The notes under the pieces were generated by a model that did no database searches, had not been told where the DNA came from, and saw only the letters and a program-made list of their open reading frames with translations. Positions 52,180 through 60,797 of a stretch of DNA of 64,000 bases are shown piece by piece (the first letter of the stretch is position 1; every line of letters starts with the position of its first letter). Source of the stretch: Rhodanobacter sp. ANJX3. GTDB lineage: Bacteria; Pseudomonadota; Gammaproteobacteria; Xanthomonadales; Rhodanobacteraceae. The stretch is taken from the NCBI RefSeq assembly GCF_014200755.1, contig NZ_JACHCM010000001.1, forward strand, positions 770,367 through 834,366, written 5' to 3'. A program made the position numbers and the translations under genes.

Positions 52180-55100
52180 GTGGATCAGCTACCGAGCATG
52201 TACGCTCAACCGGGGGATAACGTCCCCCTCGTGCCGTCCGCAGGTGTCACCAAGCTGGACGCAAAGGCCCGCACGGATGCGGCCGAGGCACAACGCATCA
52301 AGAACAATACGACCTTCCGCGACCTCATCGGCGCGAAGATCGTCCAGGGGCCTATCGGATGGGCCGACTGGGCACTGCAAGAGAACGGCGTGGCGCGCGA
52401 CGAGAACTTCTACGGCGACGCGCTCAAGCCGGTGATCGAGGATTGGCGCAAGGCTGGCCTCGAAGATCAGATGGAACTACTGGAGCGCGCACAGTCTCCA
52501 GCGCACGCCGATCTCCTCAAGGGATTCGCGATGCAGAACAAGATGGCGCAGGAAGACTCGGCTCAGTTCGGTCTCCTGGGCAACGCAGCAGCGGGCCTAC
52601 TCGACCCGTCCATGTTCGCTATCGGAGCCGCCTCCGGTGGCCTGGGTTACTCAGCCACGGCTGGGCGACTGGCGAACGCTGTGCGATCCGGTATCGTTGC
52701 CGGTGCAACCAACGTGGGCAGTGAAGCACTGTCCTCGCAATACGACCCTTCGATTGATACGGGCCACCTCGTCACCGCTGGAGCCTTCGGGTTCCTCATG
52801 GGTGGCGCGTTCGGCTTCCGTGGCCCTGAGCTGGCAGAGCTGGCGCATGGCACCAACAAGTACACCAAGGCCGCAACGGCCGCCGAGAGTTCCAAGCCGA
52901 ACACGGCTGACTCGATGGGCGCCGCACGCGTCGAGGGTTTGAACGTCCCGAAGATGGACGGCCCCGCCGTGGGAACTCCCGACTGGCAGCAGGCGCTCCA
53001 GGATGACGCCGCACAGAACTCGACTGTCCGTGGTGCCTTCCTGAAAATCCGCCGCGACCTCTCGGCCCGCTTCGGAAACAGTAACTCCGCTGTGGCCCGT
53101 AACGAGGGCCGCAAGTTGCTGCGTGACTCCGTGGGCACCACTGATCGGAACGTCGCGACTAAGTTCACCGCAGCCGAGGAATCGGAGCTGCTGGATCACA
53201 CGATCCACGGTGCCTACCGCACGGCCGTCGAACAGGAGTGGGCGAAGTATTCCGCGTCCACAGGTGTGCGCGGCGACGTTGCCCGCCAGCGATTCAATGA
53301 GTCGGTCGGCTATTACATCCGTGGCGTAGCGAAGGACATGGGGCCTGAAGTCGAGGCTACTGCCAAGCACGCCGCTGCAGCCTTCAAGAACATGACGGAC
53401 GAGCTACGTGCCCGTGGCGTCCCCGGCTTCGAGAATGAGATGTCGCAGGACGGCTATCTGCCCCGCATCTTCTCCGCGAAGGGCTACACCGACCTCAATG
53501 CAACCAAGGGCCTCTCCTTCGAGAACCTGCGGGAGAACCTGGTGAAGCCTGCGATGCGCAGTGCGTGGCTCAAGAACCTGAAGCCTGGTGAGGAGATCGA
53601 CAATGACCTCCTCCACGAAGTCAGCGGAGCATGGCTCAAGCGCGGCTACGAAAAGGCGATGGGCGGCCCGAGCGATCTGCATGGCACCCTTGCTGCGGCC
53701 GACGCCAGTAGCGTGCGTGAGCTTCTGACCGAGGCCGGCGTAGACGCCAAGAAAATCGACGCGATTGTCAGTAAGCTGGAACGGGACGCGACCGACAAGG
53801 CCGTCCATGCCCGCGCGAAGTCCCGCATCGATCTTGATGAGTCCTACGGTGCAACGCTGAAGGACGACTTGGGCAATGAGCACACTGTCCACCTCGCTGA
53901 TCTCCTGGAGAACAATGTGGACAACCTGGTGCCCGACTTCATCCGTGAGATGTCCGGCTGGGCCGCGCTGAAGAAGCACGTCGGCGTGGGCACGCAAGCT
54001 GAGCTGGATCGCTACAAGGCGTTCGTGCTGAAGCAGAGCAAGGAGGCCGGTGACTCTGACCTGACCCGCGCTCTGGACATCACGGTCAACTCGATCCTCG
54101 GCAAGTCCACCTCGGACGCTCCGAACTCTGCGTGGACGCGCGGCTCCCGCTTGATCCGCTCGCAGAACTTCCTGACCACGATGGGCCAGGTGGGCTACAC
54201 GATGCTGGAAAGCGTCGGCGGCGCGCTGGGTGCCGTGGGTTTCCGCAACGCCATCAAGGCGGCCCCTGCGGCGGCCAACATGGTCAAGAAGATGCGGATG
54301 GGCAAGTTCGACCAGGAGGAAGCGCGCTGGCTCGCAGACGTGACCGGCCTTGGCACAGACTTCGTGCGCAACCAGCCGTATCTGCGTCTCGATGCCGTGG
54401 GCGAATCCGTGTGGAACAACGACAAGGCCGTAGGTCGCGCACTCAACAAGCTAGACCGTGGCATGCAGTACGGCCAGCGCGCGATGAGCGTTGTCTCTGG
54501 CATCGCACCGATGCAGCAGTTCCTTCAGGGCTTCGCAGGTGTCGGCATCGCCGGCCGCCTGGTGCAGCTCGCCAACAAGGAGGGCCTGTCCGCAAGTATG
54601 GTTCGCCGGCTCCGTGCTGGCGGTCTCGATGCCAAGGATCAAGCCACGATCTTCGCGAAGCTCAAGGGCATGAACAGTGTCCACGACATCGCAAAGAACT
54701 GGGGCACCTGGACTGCCGATGAGAAGCGCCTGACGGCGTTGTTCGTTCAGCGCAATGCTAAGCGGACGCTCGGCGAAGGCGGCGTAGGAGATACGGTGCA
54801 GCTCATGCACTCGGCCACCGGCCGGATCTTCACGCAGTTCCGCACGTTCATGACCAACTCCTACACGGCGGTGTTGCTGCACGGCTTGCACATGCGTGAC
54901 TGGCAGACGGCACAGATGTGGATGGGTTCGACGCTGTTCGCCGGTATCGGCATGGCAGCGCGCAACTACATCAACACCATCGGTGACGACACCGACAAGC
55001 GGGAGAAGCTGATGGCGTGGGACTCGCTCGCCAAGCAGGCGTTCCAGCAGTCGAGCTATTCCTCGGTGATCCCATTTATGACGGACACCATCGCGCACGA

Positions 55101-55383
55101 CCTGGGCGTCAAGAAGGCCCTTGGCGGCGATGACACCCCTGTGTTCGCCTACGGGCGCTCTACGGGACTCGACAGTGGCGTCCAGGGCATCCCAACCCTG
55201 GCGACCGGACGTGCCCTGTGGGGCCTACCAAGGCTCGCAGTGACCGCGCTTGATCCCCACTCGAACGTCACTCAGAAGCAAGCGAAGGACGCAATGTCCC
55301 TGCTGTGGTTCCAGAACGTCACTGGCGTTCGCAATGGCCTTTCGTGGATGGCTAACCAACTCCCGAAAGACGACCCTCAATAA
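52180..55383 (+). CDS. Internal virion protein D (T7 gp16-like), no transglycosylase domain seen
   Basis: A 1067-aa protein (T7 gp16: 1318 aa), the longest in the window. It has hydrophobic/Gly-rich stretches such as GNAAAGLLDPSMFAIGAASG and a C-terminal TTAL/PHSNVTQ region. T7 gp16 carries an N-terminal lytic transglycosylase domain that opens peptidoglycan; here the N-terminus (MDQLPSMYAQPGDNVPLVPS) shows no such motif, and the deficit is about the size of that domain. DNA-ejection role is inferred from position and homology. Confidence 0.85.
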   Translation: MDQLPSMYAQPGDNVPLVPSAGVTKLDAKARTDAAEAQRIKNNTTFRDLIGAKIVQGPIGWADWALQENGVARDENFYGDALKPVIEDWRKAGLEDQMELLERAQSPAHADLLKGFAMQNKMAQEDSAQFGLLGNAAAGLLDPSMFAIGAASGGLGYSATAGRLANAVRSGIVAGATNVGSEALSSQYDPSIDTGHLVTAGAFGFLMGGAFGFRGPELAELAHGTNKYTKAATAAESSKPNTADSMGAARVEGLNVPKMDGPAVGTPDWQQALQDDAAQNSTVRGAFLKIRRDLSARFGNSNSAVARNEGRKLLRDSVGTTDRNVATKFTAAEESELLDHTIHGAYRTAVEQEWAKYSASTGVRGDVARQRFNESVGYYIRGVAKDMGPEVEATAKHAAAAFKNMTDELRARGVPGFENEMSQDGYLPRIFSAKGYTDLNATKGLSFENLRENLVKPAMRSAWLKNLKPGEEIDNDLLHEVSGAWLKRGYEKAMGGPSDLHGTLAAADASSVRELLTEAGVDAKKIDAIVSKLERDATDKAVHARAKSRIDLDESYGATLKDDLGNEHTVHLADLLENNVDNLVPDFIREMSGWAALKKHVGVGTQAELDRYKAFVLKQSKEAGDSDLTRALDITVNSILGKSTSDAPNSAWTRGSRLIRSQNFLTTMGQVGYTMLESVGGALGAVGFRNAIKAAPAAANMVKKMRMGKFDQEEARWLADVTGLGTDFVRNQPYLRLDAVGESVWNNDKAVGRALNKLDRGMQYGQRAMSVVSGIAPMQQFLQGFAGVGIAGRLVQLANKEGLSASMVRRLRAGGLDAKDQATIFAKLKGMNSVHDIAKNWGTWTADEKRLTALFVQRNAKRTLGEGGVGDTVQLMHSATGRIFTQFRTFMTNSYTAVLLHGLHMRDWQTAQMWMGSTLFAGIGMAARNYINTIGDDTDKREKLMAWDSLAKQAFQQSSYSSVIPFMTDTIAHDLGVKKALGGDDTPVFAYGRSTGLDSGVQGIPTLATGRALWGLPRLAVTALDPHSNVTQKQAKDAMSLLWFQNVTGVRNGLSWMANQLPKDDPQ

Positions 55384-55396
55384 CCTCTGGAGATGC

Positions 55397-57346
55397 ATGA
55401 CACCTCTCGCTCGCGGCTACTCCTTCGTCATGTATCTGGCGGAGGCTGGAGCCACGTACACCATCCCCCTCCCCTTCCTGCACACGGACGACGTTCGTGT
55501 GTTCGCGGGGGATGTAGGGGATGCTGTGGAACAGTCCTACACCTGGACTAGCCCCACCTCAATTCAACTGGCCGGCGCGCTTCCCGCAGGGATTCTCGTC
55601 ACCATCCGCAGGTTCACTCCGCGCGACCGCACGCTTGTCGAGGTGCAGGATGGAGCACAGCTCCCCGCGAGTGACCTGAACCTCAATAGCAAGCAACTCC
55701 TCTACATCATGCAGGAGCAGATCGACTTCGGCACCTACGGGGGCCACGGTCTCCCTGGCGGCGGCTCTGGCTGGCCCGATGGCAACGGCGCACCGTCCCT
55801 GCCGATCCAGCAGATCATCGACGCCCTCATGGCCTCGCCTATCATGGCGATCCTCACTACACGCCTGGACGACATCGACAACACCGCCGAGACGCTGATG
55901 GAAGAACTCCTCCGCAGCGATCAGACCTTCGACCAACGGCGGAAGACTGAAGGACGCCTCGCGCTCGCCGAGAGCACGCTGGAGACCATTGAGGACAACT
56001 CGAAGTCTGTGGCAATGCAGATCACCGAGCTGTTCGCCAAGTTCGACGACAGCGCCGCGCAGTTCATCCAGGTCAACAAGGCCATCGCCACGGAGACCGA
56101 GGCACGCGTAACGTCCGGTACGCAGCTCAGCGCGGCCATCAAGGACAACCTGGCGCAGATCACCATTGTCTCCCAGGCGGTCGCTACGGAGGCCGACGTG
56201 CGCGCTCAGGCGATCACGAAGGTCGTGGCTGACTTCAAGCAGGCTGACGATACGGTCACCAAAGCGATCACGCAGACCCTGCAGACCTCCTACGCTACCA
56301 AGGACTACGCCCAGGCCGTGGCGTCTACTGCGGTGGAGGCGTTCTCCAATGGCAAGTACGCGCACTTGGAGCAACGCTTCGAGGCCCTGGTGGACGGCAC
56401 CAACGACCCTGACGGTCAGTGGCAGGCGAACTACTCCGTCCGCATCAACGCTGGCTCGATCAACGGCGTGCCCGTCATCGCCGGTATCGGCCTCGGCGTA
56501 GACAGGAAGACCGGCAGCAGCTTCATCGTGATGGCTGATCGTTTCGGCTTCGTCTCTCCGACCTACACCTCCAACGGTGGCGTCCAGCAGATGAAGTACC
56601 CCTTCGTGATCGGCACGGTCGGCGGCGTGAGCACCGTGGGTATCCAGGGGCAGCTCATGGTCGATGGCTCGGTCACTGCAGACAAGATCAGGACGAACAC
56701 TCTGTCCGCCCTATCGGCCAACATGGGCGAAGTGAATGGCGGCACGTTCCGCACGTTCCAGCTTGACGCCAACGGGGCCATCATCAACCCGCAGGAGTTC
56801 CGCTGTGAGCTGACGAACAACCCAGGAGATGCGTACCCCGTGTGGGTCGGTGCTGGCGTCAAGAACTACAACAACGCAGTCTTTGCTGTGGATCGCGCGG
56901 GCAATGCCAAGTTCGCCGGCAAGATCACCGCCAACAACATGATCGGCACACTGCAGTCCAACGCTAACGCAGTGTGGACAGGCGACATCACGGCGTCATC
57001 CAACGGCGTTGGCCCGATCATTACGCTCTCCGCTCCAGCCTTGCTAGGCGAAGTACAGCTCCCGCTGATCCATGTCGAGACGAAGATCAACAACCCATCC
57101 GGCAATCCAGCCACAGGCGGTATCTACCTCGAACGGCTCTCTGGTTCTACGTGGGTCACGGTCAAAGTCCACAACCATTTAATCGGAGGCGGTGCGACCG
57201 ACTTCGATTCCCTACTGGCCTTCGACGCCCCAACGACTGGTGCCGTCCAGTACCGCGTGCGTATCGGTCTCGATCCGTACTCACAGACTAACTCGGGCAA
57301 CTTCCACGGAACTGCCATCACCATCTACGCAATCGGCATGAGGTAA
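55397..57346 (+). CDS. Tail fibre with T7-type N-terminus and lambda-J-like C-terminal region
   Basis: A 649-aa fibre. Residues 1-110 match the T7 fibre N-terminal domain that binds the tail (LARGYSFVMYLAEAGATYTI, then DLNLNSKQLLYIMQEQID). A coiled-coil region follows (about 150-330). Residues about 370-480 look like the DUF1983 domain of lambda-type tail-tip protein J (INAGSINGVPVIAGIGLGVD, IVMADRFGFVSP, VDGSVTADKI). The end is beta-rich. ATG 55397 follows TGGAGA. A mosaic host-recognition protein. Confidence 0.85.
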   Translation: MTPLARGYSFVMYLAEAGATYTIPLPFLHTDDVRVFAGDVGDAVEQSYTWTSPTSIQLAGALPAGILVTIRRFTPRDRTLVEVQDGAQLPASDLNLNSKQLLYIMQEQIDFGTYGGHGLPGGGSGWPDGNGAPSLPIQQIIDALMASPIMAILTTRLDDIDNTAETLMEELLRSDQTFDQRRKTEGRLALAESTLETIEDNSKSVAMQITELFAKFDDSAAQFIQVNKAIATETEARVTSGTQLSAAIKDNLAQITIVSQAVATEADVRAQAITKVVADFKQADDTVTKAITQTLQTSYATKDYAQAVASTAVEAFSNGKYAHLEQRFEALVDGTNDPDGQWQANYSVRINAGSINGVPVIAGIGLGVDRKTGSSFIVMADRFGFVSPTYTSNGGVQQMKYPFVIGTVGGVSTVGIQGQLMVDGSVTADKIRTNTLSALSANMGEVNGGTFRTFQLDANGAIINPQEFRCELTNNPGDAYPVWVGAGVKNYNNAVFAVDRAGNAKFAGKITANNMIGTLQSNANAVWTGDITASSNGVGPIITLSAPALLGEVQLPLIHVETKINNPSGNPATGGIYLERLSGSTWVTVKVHNHLIGGGATDFDSLLAFDAPTTGAVQYRVRIGLDPYSQTNSGNFHGTAITIYAIGMR

Positions 57347-57375
57347 TCATCGCAACCAACGATCCAACCGGCTAC

Positions 57376-59076
57376 GTGTCCAACGGGACACTAGCTGCAC
57401 GCATCTCCGCGCTCGTCGATAAGTGGAACGGCTACAAGAACGCACTACGCGACCTGTTGACCAAGGCGACCGGCACGGTGGACATGGAAGACGGCTTGGG
57501 TGTCATCGTGACCCTTCCAACCTTCCCGCAACTCCAGAAGTCCGTGAACATCCTCACCGACTCACTGACGGGCGCGGTGTCGCAGGCGCAGTCCATCAAC
57601 TCGCAGACTGTGATCTACATGAACGCGGCCGCCAAGTCGGCAACTGACTCGGACACAGCGCGCGCTGCGGCAGTGGTCGCTAAGGATGCTTCCAAGGCTT
57701 CCGCGGATGCGTCGGCAACATCGGCGTCCAGCGCGGCAGCACAGGTTCCCCTTGCGACCGCACAGGTAACCCTTGCGAAAGGGCAAGTATCCCTCGCTAC
57801 CGATCAGGTCACCGTAGCTACCGCGAAGGCCGTAGCGGCCGATACGAGCGCGAAAGCTGCTGCTGGCAGTGCAACCGCTGCTGGCACGCAGGCAACCACC
57901 GCCACAACCCAGGCCGGCATCTCCACGACCAAGGCCGGTGAGGCATCGGCAAGCGCGACGGCTGCCAACACCTCGCAGAACCTCGCGCTGAACTACGCGA
58001 ACGCTGCGGTGAACGTAGAGGTCACGCCGGGGCAATACTCGGCTCGCCATTGGGCTGAGCAGGCCCGCCTGAACGTGCTGGGTTCCCTGGTATTCAAGGG
58101 CCGCTTCGATGCCAGCAAGGGCTCCCTGCCGGCTTCGCCTAACCTGGGCGACTTCTACCTGGTCAGCATTGCCGGCACGATCAGCTCCGTGAAGTACGGT
58201 GTTGGCGACATGCTGTTCTATGACGGCTCCCAGTGGGATCGCATCGACAACCAAACGGTAGTGCAGAGTGTTGCAGGCCGCACGGGTAACGTCACGATCA
58301 GCACAGGAGACGTGGGTGGACTGCAGGGTCTTCTGGATGCCAAGCAAGGCACCCTCGGTTTCAACCCAGTCCAGCAAGGAACAGGCATTGGGCAGACAAC
58401 CAATACCATAAAGATCGGATGGAGTTCTGGCGCGAAATTGAAGGTCACGGTGGATTCCACCGACCTCGGCAATATCGCTACAGAGAACTGGGCCGCTGGG
58501 GTCTTCTGCCAGCCGAGCGGGAACATCAACAACGCCTACAACCTCAATGGCGTTGCAGCCTCGAACTATTTGCAGCGAACCGGCAGAGCGAACACGGCTG
58601 GTTTGCAGTTCGATTCCAGCGCTCCGCCGAACATGGCAGCTATCGACGGCTCGGGAAATAACCGGAACACCTCGCTGCAGATCGGCAATGCCGGCAATAC
58701 CAGCGCATCGGCAATGATGTCTTTCATTCGCGAAGGTCAGTGCGGTGTCCACTTCGGACTCGACACCGACAACGTAATGAAGATCGGCGGCTGGTCGTTC
58801 GGAGCCACCACGGCGTACCGCATGATCCACGAGGGCGTCGCAGACTGGTATTGCACCGGCACTGTCACGGCCGGCTCGTTCGCTGTGCGTAACTCCAACA
58901 GTGCATGGATTGACGGTAACGGCAGCGGCGCTCAGATGAACGGAACTTGGTACAGGAGAGGTGAACAGCAACATATATGGGCAAACAGCGCTGGCTGGGT
59001 CAGGGCGCCTCGGACATTCGTACAGAGCGCTGATCCCGGTTCTGCTGCTGGCGAAGGCGACCTGTGGATATGGTGA
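57376..59076 (+). CDS. Second tail fibre / receptor-binding protein with Ala-rich stalk
   Basis: A 566-aa protein from GTG 57376. An N-terminal segment (LVDKWNGYKNALRDLLTKAT) is followed by an Ala-rich stalk (about residues 75-205) with short repeats such as LATAQVTLAKGQVSLATDQV. A globular C-terminus follows (VAGRTGNVTISTGDVGGLQG) and the protein ends GEGDLWIW. The open frame reaches back to 57349 with a plausible sequence (IATNDPTGY); an ATC codon there has TGAGG five nt upstream, so the true start is unsettled. Confidence 0.75.
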   Translation: MSNGTLAARISALVDKWNGYKNALRDLLTKATGTVDMEDGLGVIVTLPTFPQLQKSVNILTDSLTGAVSQAQSINSQTVIYMNAAAKSATDSDTARAAAVVAKDASKASADASATSASSAAAQVPLATAQVTLAKGQVSLATDQVTVATAKAVAADTSAKAAAGSATAAGTQATTATTQAGISTTKAGEASASATAANTSQNLALNYANAAVNVEVTPGQYSARHWAEQARLNVLGSLVFKGRFDASKGSLPASPNLGDFYLVSIAGTISSVKYGVGDMLFYDGSQWDRIDNQTVVQSVAGRTGNVTISTGDVGGLQGLLDAKQGTLGFNPVQQGTGIGQTTNTIKIGWSSGAKLKVTVDSTDLGNIATENWAAGVFCQPSGNINNAYNLNGVAASNYLQRTGRANTAGLQFDSSAPPNMAAIDGSGNNRNTSLQIGNAGNTSASAMMSFIREGQCGVHFGLDTDNVMKIGGWSFGATTAYRMIHEGVADWYCTGTVTAGSFAVRNSNSAWIDGNGSGAQMNGTWYRRGEQQHIWANSAGWVRAPRTFVQSADPGSAAGEGDLWIW

Positions 59077-59079
59077 CCT

Positions 59080-59544
59080 ATGACCTTCGCTCGTAGATCA
59101 GGCGGCGACTGGGCAACCCCTGGAACCTGCAAGCGTTACACGAACGGCGCGTGGGCGGACGTGGCAAACATCTACCGTCGCCAAGGTGGCGGCTGGGTGC
59201 TCGCCTGGAAAGCCTACAAGAACGTCACCGGAACTATCACGCCAGCCGCCGCGAACGGGAGTGCCAGCGGCGCACCGATTAGCGGGAATGTGGTCACTAT
59301 CCCGGTCACGGCGCAAGGTGCTAACGGCAACGGCAGCTATACCTATGCGTGGTCGGTGTCGAATGTGAGCAGCGGTGCCGCTCCGAATATCGCAACCCCC
59401 AACAGCGCATCGACAACCTTCAGCCGAGTCGTCAACGGCAACGACGGAAACGTGACGTTCACCGCCAACTGCACGATCTCTGATGGGCAGTCCTCTGTCG
59501 TCGTCAGCGTGCCCGGTCGTCTCTCATACGCAAACAGGAACTAA
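59080..59544 (+). CDS. Tail-associated protein with Ig-like domain
   Basis: A 154-aa protein. The N-terminus (FARRSGGDWATPGTCKRYTN) resembles small phage fibre-tip modules. The C-terminal ~95 residues (TPAAANGSASGAPISGNVVT then GSYTYAWSVSNVSSG and ISDGQSSVVVSV) look like a phage Ig-like/PKD fold. Such domains help virions adhere to surfaces. ATG 59080 begins 4 nt after the previous stop. Not assigned to a named family. Confidence 0.65.
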   Translation: MTFARRSGGDWATPGTCKRYTNGAWADVANIYRRQGGGWVLAWKAYKNVTGTITPAAANGSASGAPISGNVVTIPVTAQGANGNGSYTYAWSVSNVSSGAAPNIATPNSASTTFSRVVNGNDGNVTFTANCTISDGQSSVVVSVPGRLSYANRN

Positions 59545-59546
59545 GC

Positions 59547-60278
59547 ATGGACATTGAACTTCAGAACCGTCTAATCGACGCAAAGGTATCCGGCGCAACT
59601 AGCATGTTCGGTCAACTCCTGCTTGAGTGTGGGGACATCGTGGAGAAGGAAGCTCTCAGCCTTCTCTCCACAGTGGGCGAGGGTCGCTTCGACATGGATG
59701 CAGGCCAGCTCGACGAGGCTACGCGACTACTGCGGCTGATCGACAGGGACACTAAACCCGCGATCACCACTGTAGTCGAGAGCGCAACTCGCCGGCTCGC
59801 CGAGCTGACCATCGCGGTATCCTCCGCATCCCCTCTGTCACCTGCTGCGTTCACTGCGGCCGTGCGGATGGCCGAGCGGTTCCCCGAGATGGCCCCGATG
59901 GTCGATGCGATCCAGCAGGACGCTATGGAGGCCGCGAGGGTGCAGGTGTCGCTATGGCGCACGCACGAGCCTGCAGTGCTCTCGGACAACCTGCCGGTGT
60001 TGCTGCGGCTCTCGACCGATCGCTCCCGCGTGGAGACCAGCAAGGGCCAGAACGTGCCCGTGTCGGTATGCGAGCGCATCTGGCGTCTGTCGAACCTCGC
60101 TCAGAAGCTTGGGCGTGCGCTGACCGAGGACGAATACCTCAACGAAGGCGGCGCTGCTGTCGGCTCCTTCTCGCTCGTCCAGGTGGACGCATGCGGCTCT
60201 ATCACTGTGAGCTGTCACCGCCTGAGCATCGACGAGATCAACAAGATTGCCGACGACCTCGGCTTCACTCCCACTTAA
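59547..60278 (+). CDS. Hypothetical phage protein
   Basis: A 243-aa helical protein of unknown family between the fibres and the holin. It contains ATRRLAELTIAVSSASPLSP and the C-terminal LSIDEINKIADDLGFTPT. ATG 59547 lies 3 nt after the previous gene. Nothing links it to lysis or tail function beyond position. Confidence 0.65.
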   Translation: MDIELQNRLIDAKVSGATSMFGQLLLECGDIVEKEALSLLSTVGEGRFDMDAGQLDEATRLLRLIDRDTKPAITTVVESATRRLAELTIAVSSASPLSPAAFTAAVRMAERFPEMAPMVDAIQQDAMEAARVQVSLWRTHEPAVLSDNLPVLLRLSTDRSRVETSKGQNVPVSVCERIWRLSNLAQKLGRALTEDEYLNEGGAAVGSFSLVQVDACGSITVSCHRLSIDEINKIADDLGFTPT

Positions 60279-60286
60279 AAACCACA

Positions 60287-60571
60287 ATGGATAACGACAC
60301 GAAACTACTCGCCTCCTTGGGCGTTACCGGGGCCATCATCGGCCTCGGTAAAACCCTTGCTTCTACCGATCCTGCCAACTGGAAGATCGCACTCGCACGT
60401 TGCATCACCACGGCTGGTCTCAGCATGAGCGCAGCTTTCGCTGTCGTCATCTTCCCCACGCTCTCCTTCCCGGCCCATGTGGGTCTCGCGGCGGCCCTGG
60501 CTTCCCTCGGCACTACCGCGCTGGAGAGCTTGTTCTCTCGCTTCCTAGGAGGTTCTGGTGGCAGCAAGTAA
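60287..60571 (+). CDS. Holin-like small membrane protein
   Basis: A 94-aa protein with three hydrophobic helices: LLASLGVTGAIIGLGKTLA (7-25), ITTAGLSMSAAFAVVIFPTL (40-59) and VGLAAALASLGTTALESLF (65-83), and a basic-poor end. It sits just before the terminase genes, as holin gp17.5 does in T7, so it is probably the holin that times lysis. It overlaps the small terminase start by 14 nt. Confidence 0.75.
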   Translation: MDNDTKLLASLGVTGAIIGLGKTLASTDPANWKIALARCITTAGLSMSAAFAVVIFPTLSFPAHVGLAAALASLGTTALESLFSRFLGGSGGSK

Positions 60572-60797
60572 AGAATCACTCGAACGCCTGCACACGGCGG
60601 TCGTGGACAAACTGACGGAAAGCATTGACGCGATCCCGGCTGGCGAAAAGGGCCTCGCTGCGATCCTCAATGTGGCCCGGCAGATGCTCAAGGACGAAGG
60701 GATCGAATCTGTCCCCGTCCCTGGCAGTGCGACCGGCAAGCTGGCCGACAAGCTCAAAGAGTTTCCCTTCGACCCAACCACTGATCGGAGTCATTGA
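60558..60797 (+). CDS. Terminase small subunit (T7 gp18-like)
   Basis: A 79-aa protein (T7 gp18: 89 aa), GTG start after TAGGAGG. It is helical and ends DKLKEFPFDPTTDRSH; an -FPFD- segment is typical of this family. It recognises concatemer DNA for packaging with the large subunit, which it overlaps by 4 nt. Confidence 0.8.
   Translation: MAASKESLERLHTAVVDKLTESIDAIPAGEKGLAAILNVARQMLKDEGIESVPVPGSATGKLADKLKEFPFDPTTDRSH

Noticed and set aside
57640-58010. Short repeats in the second fibre as a CRISPR-like array
   Set aside because: They are codon-level repeats encoding an Ala-rich stalk, with no constant repeat or spacers; no CRISPR array or cas gene was seen in the window.
60270-60292. TTAAAAACCACAATGG as a fourth phage promoter before the holin
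   Set aside because: It needs an insertion to align, lacks the CAAGC core and has no purine initiation block.
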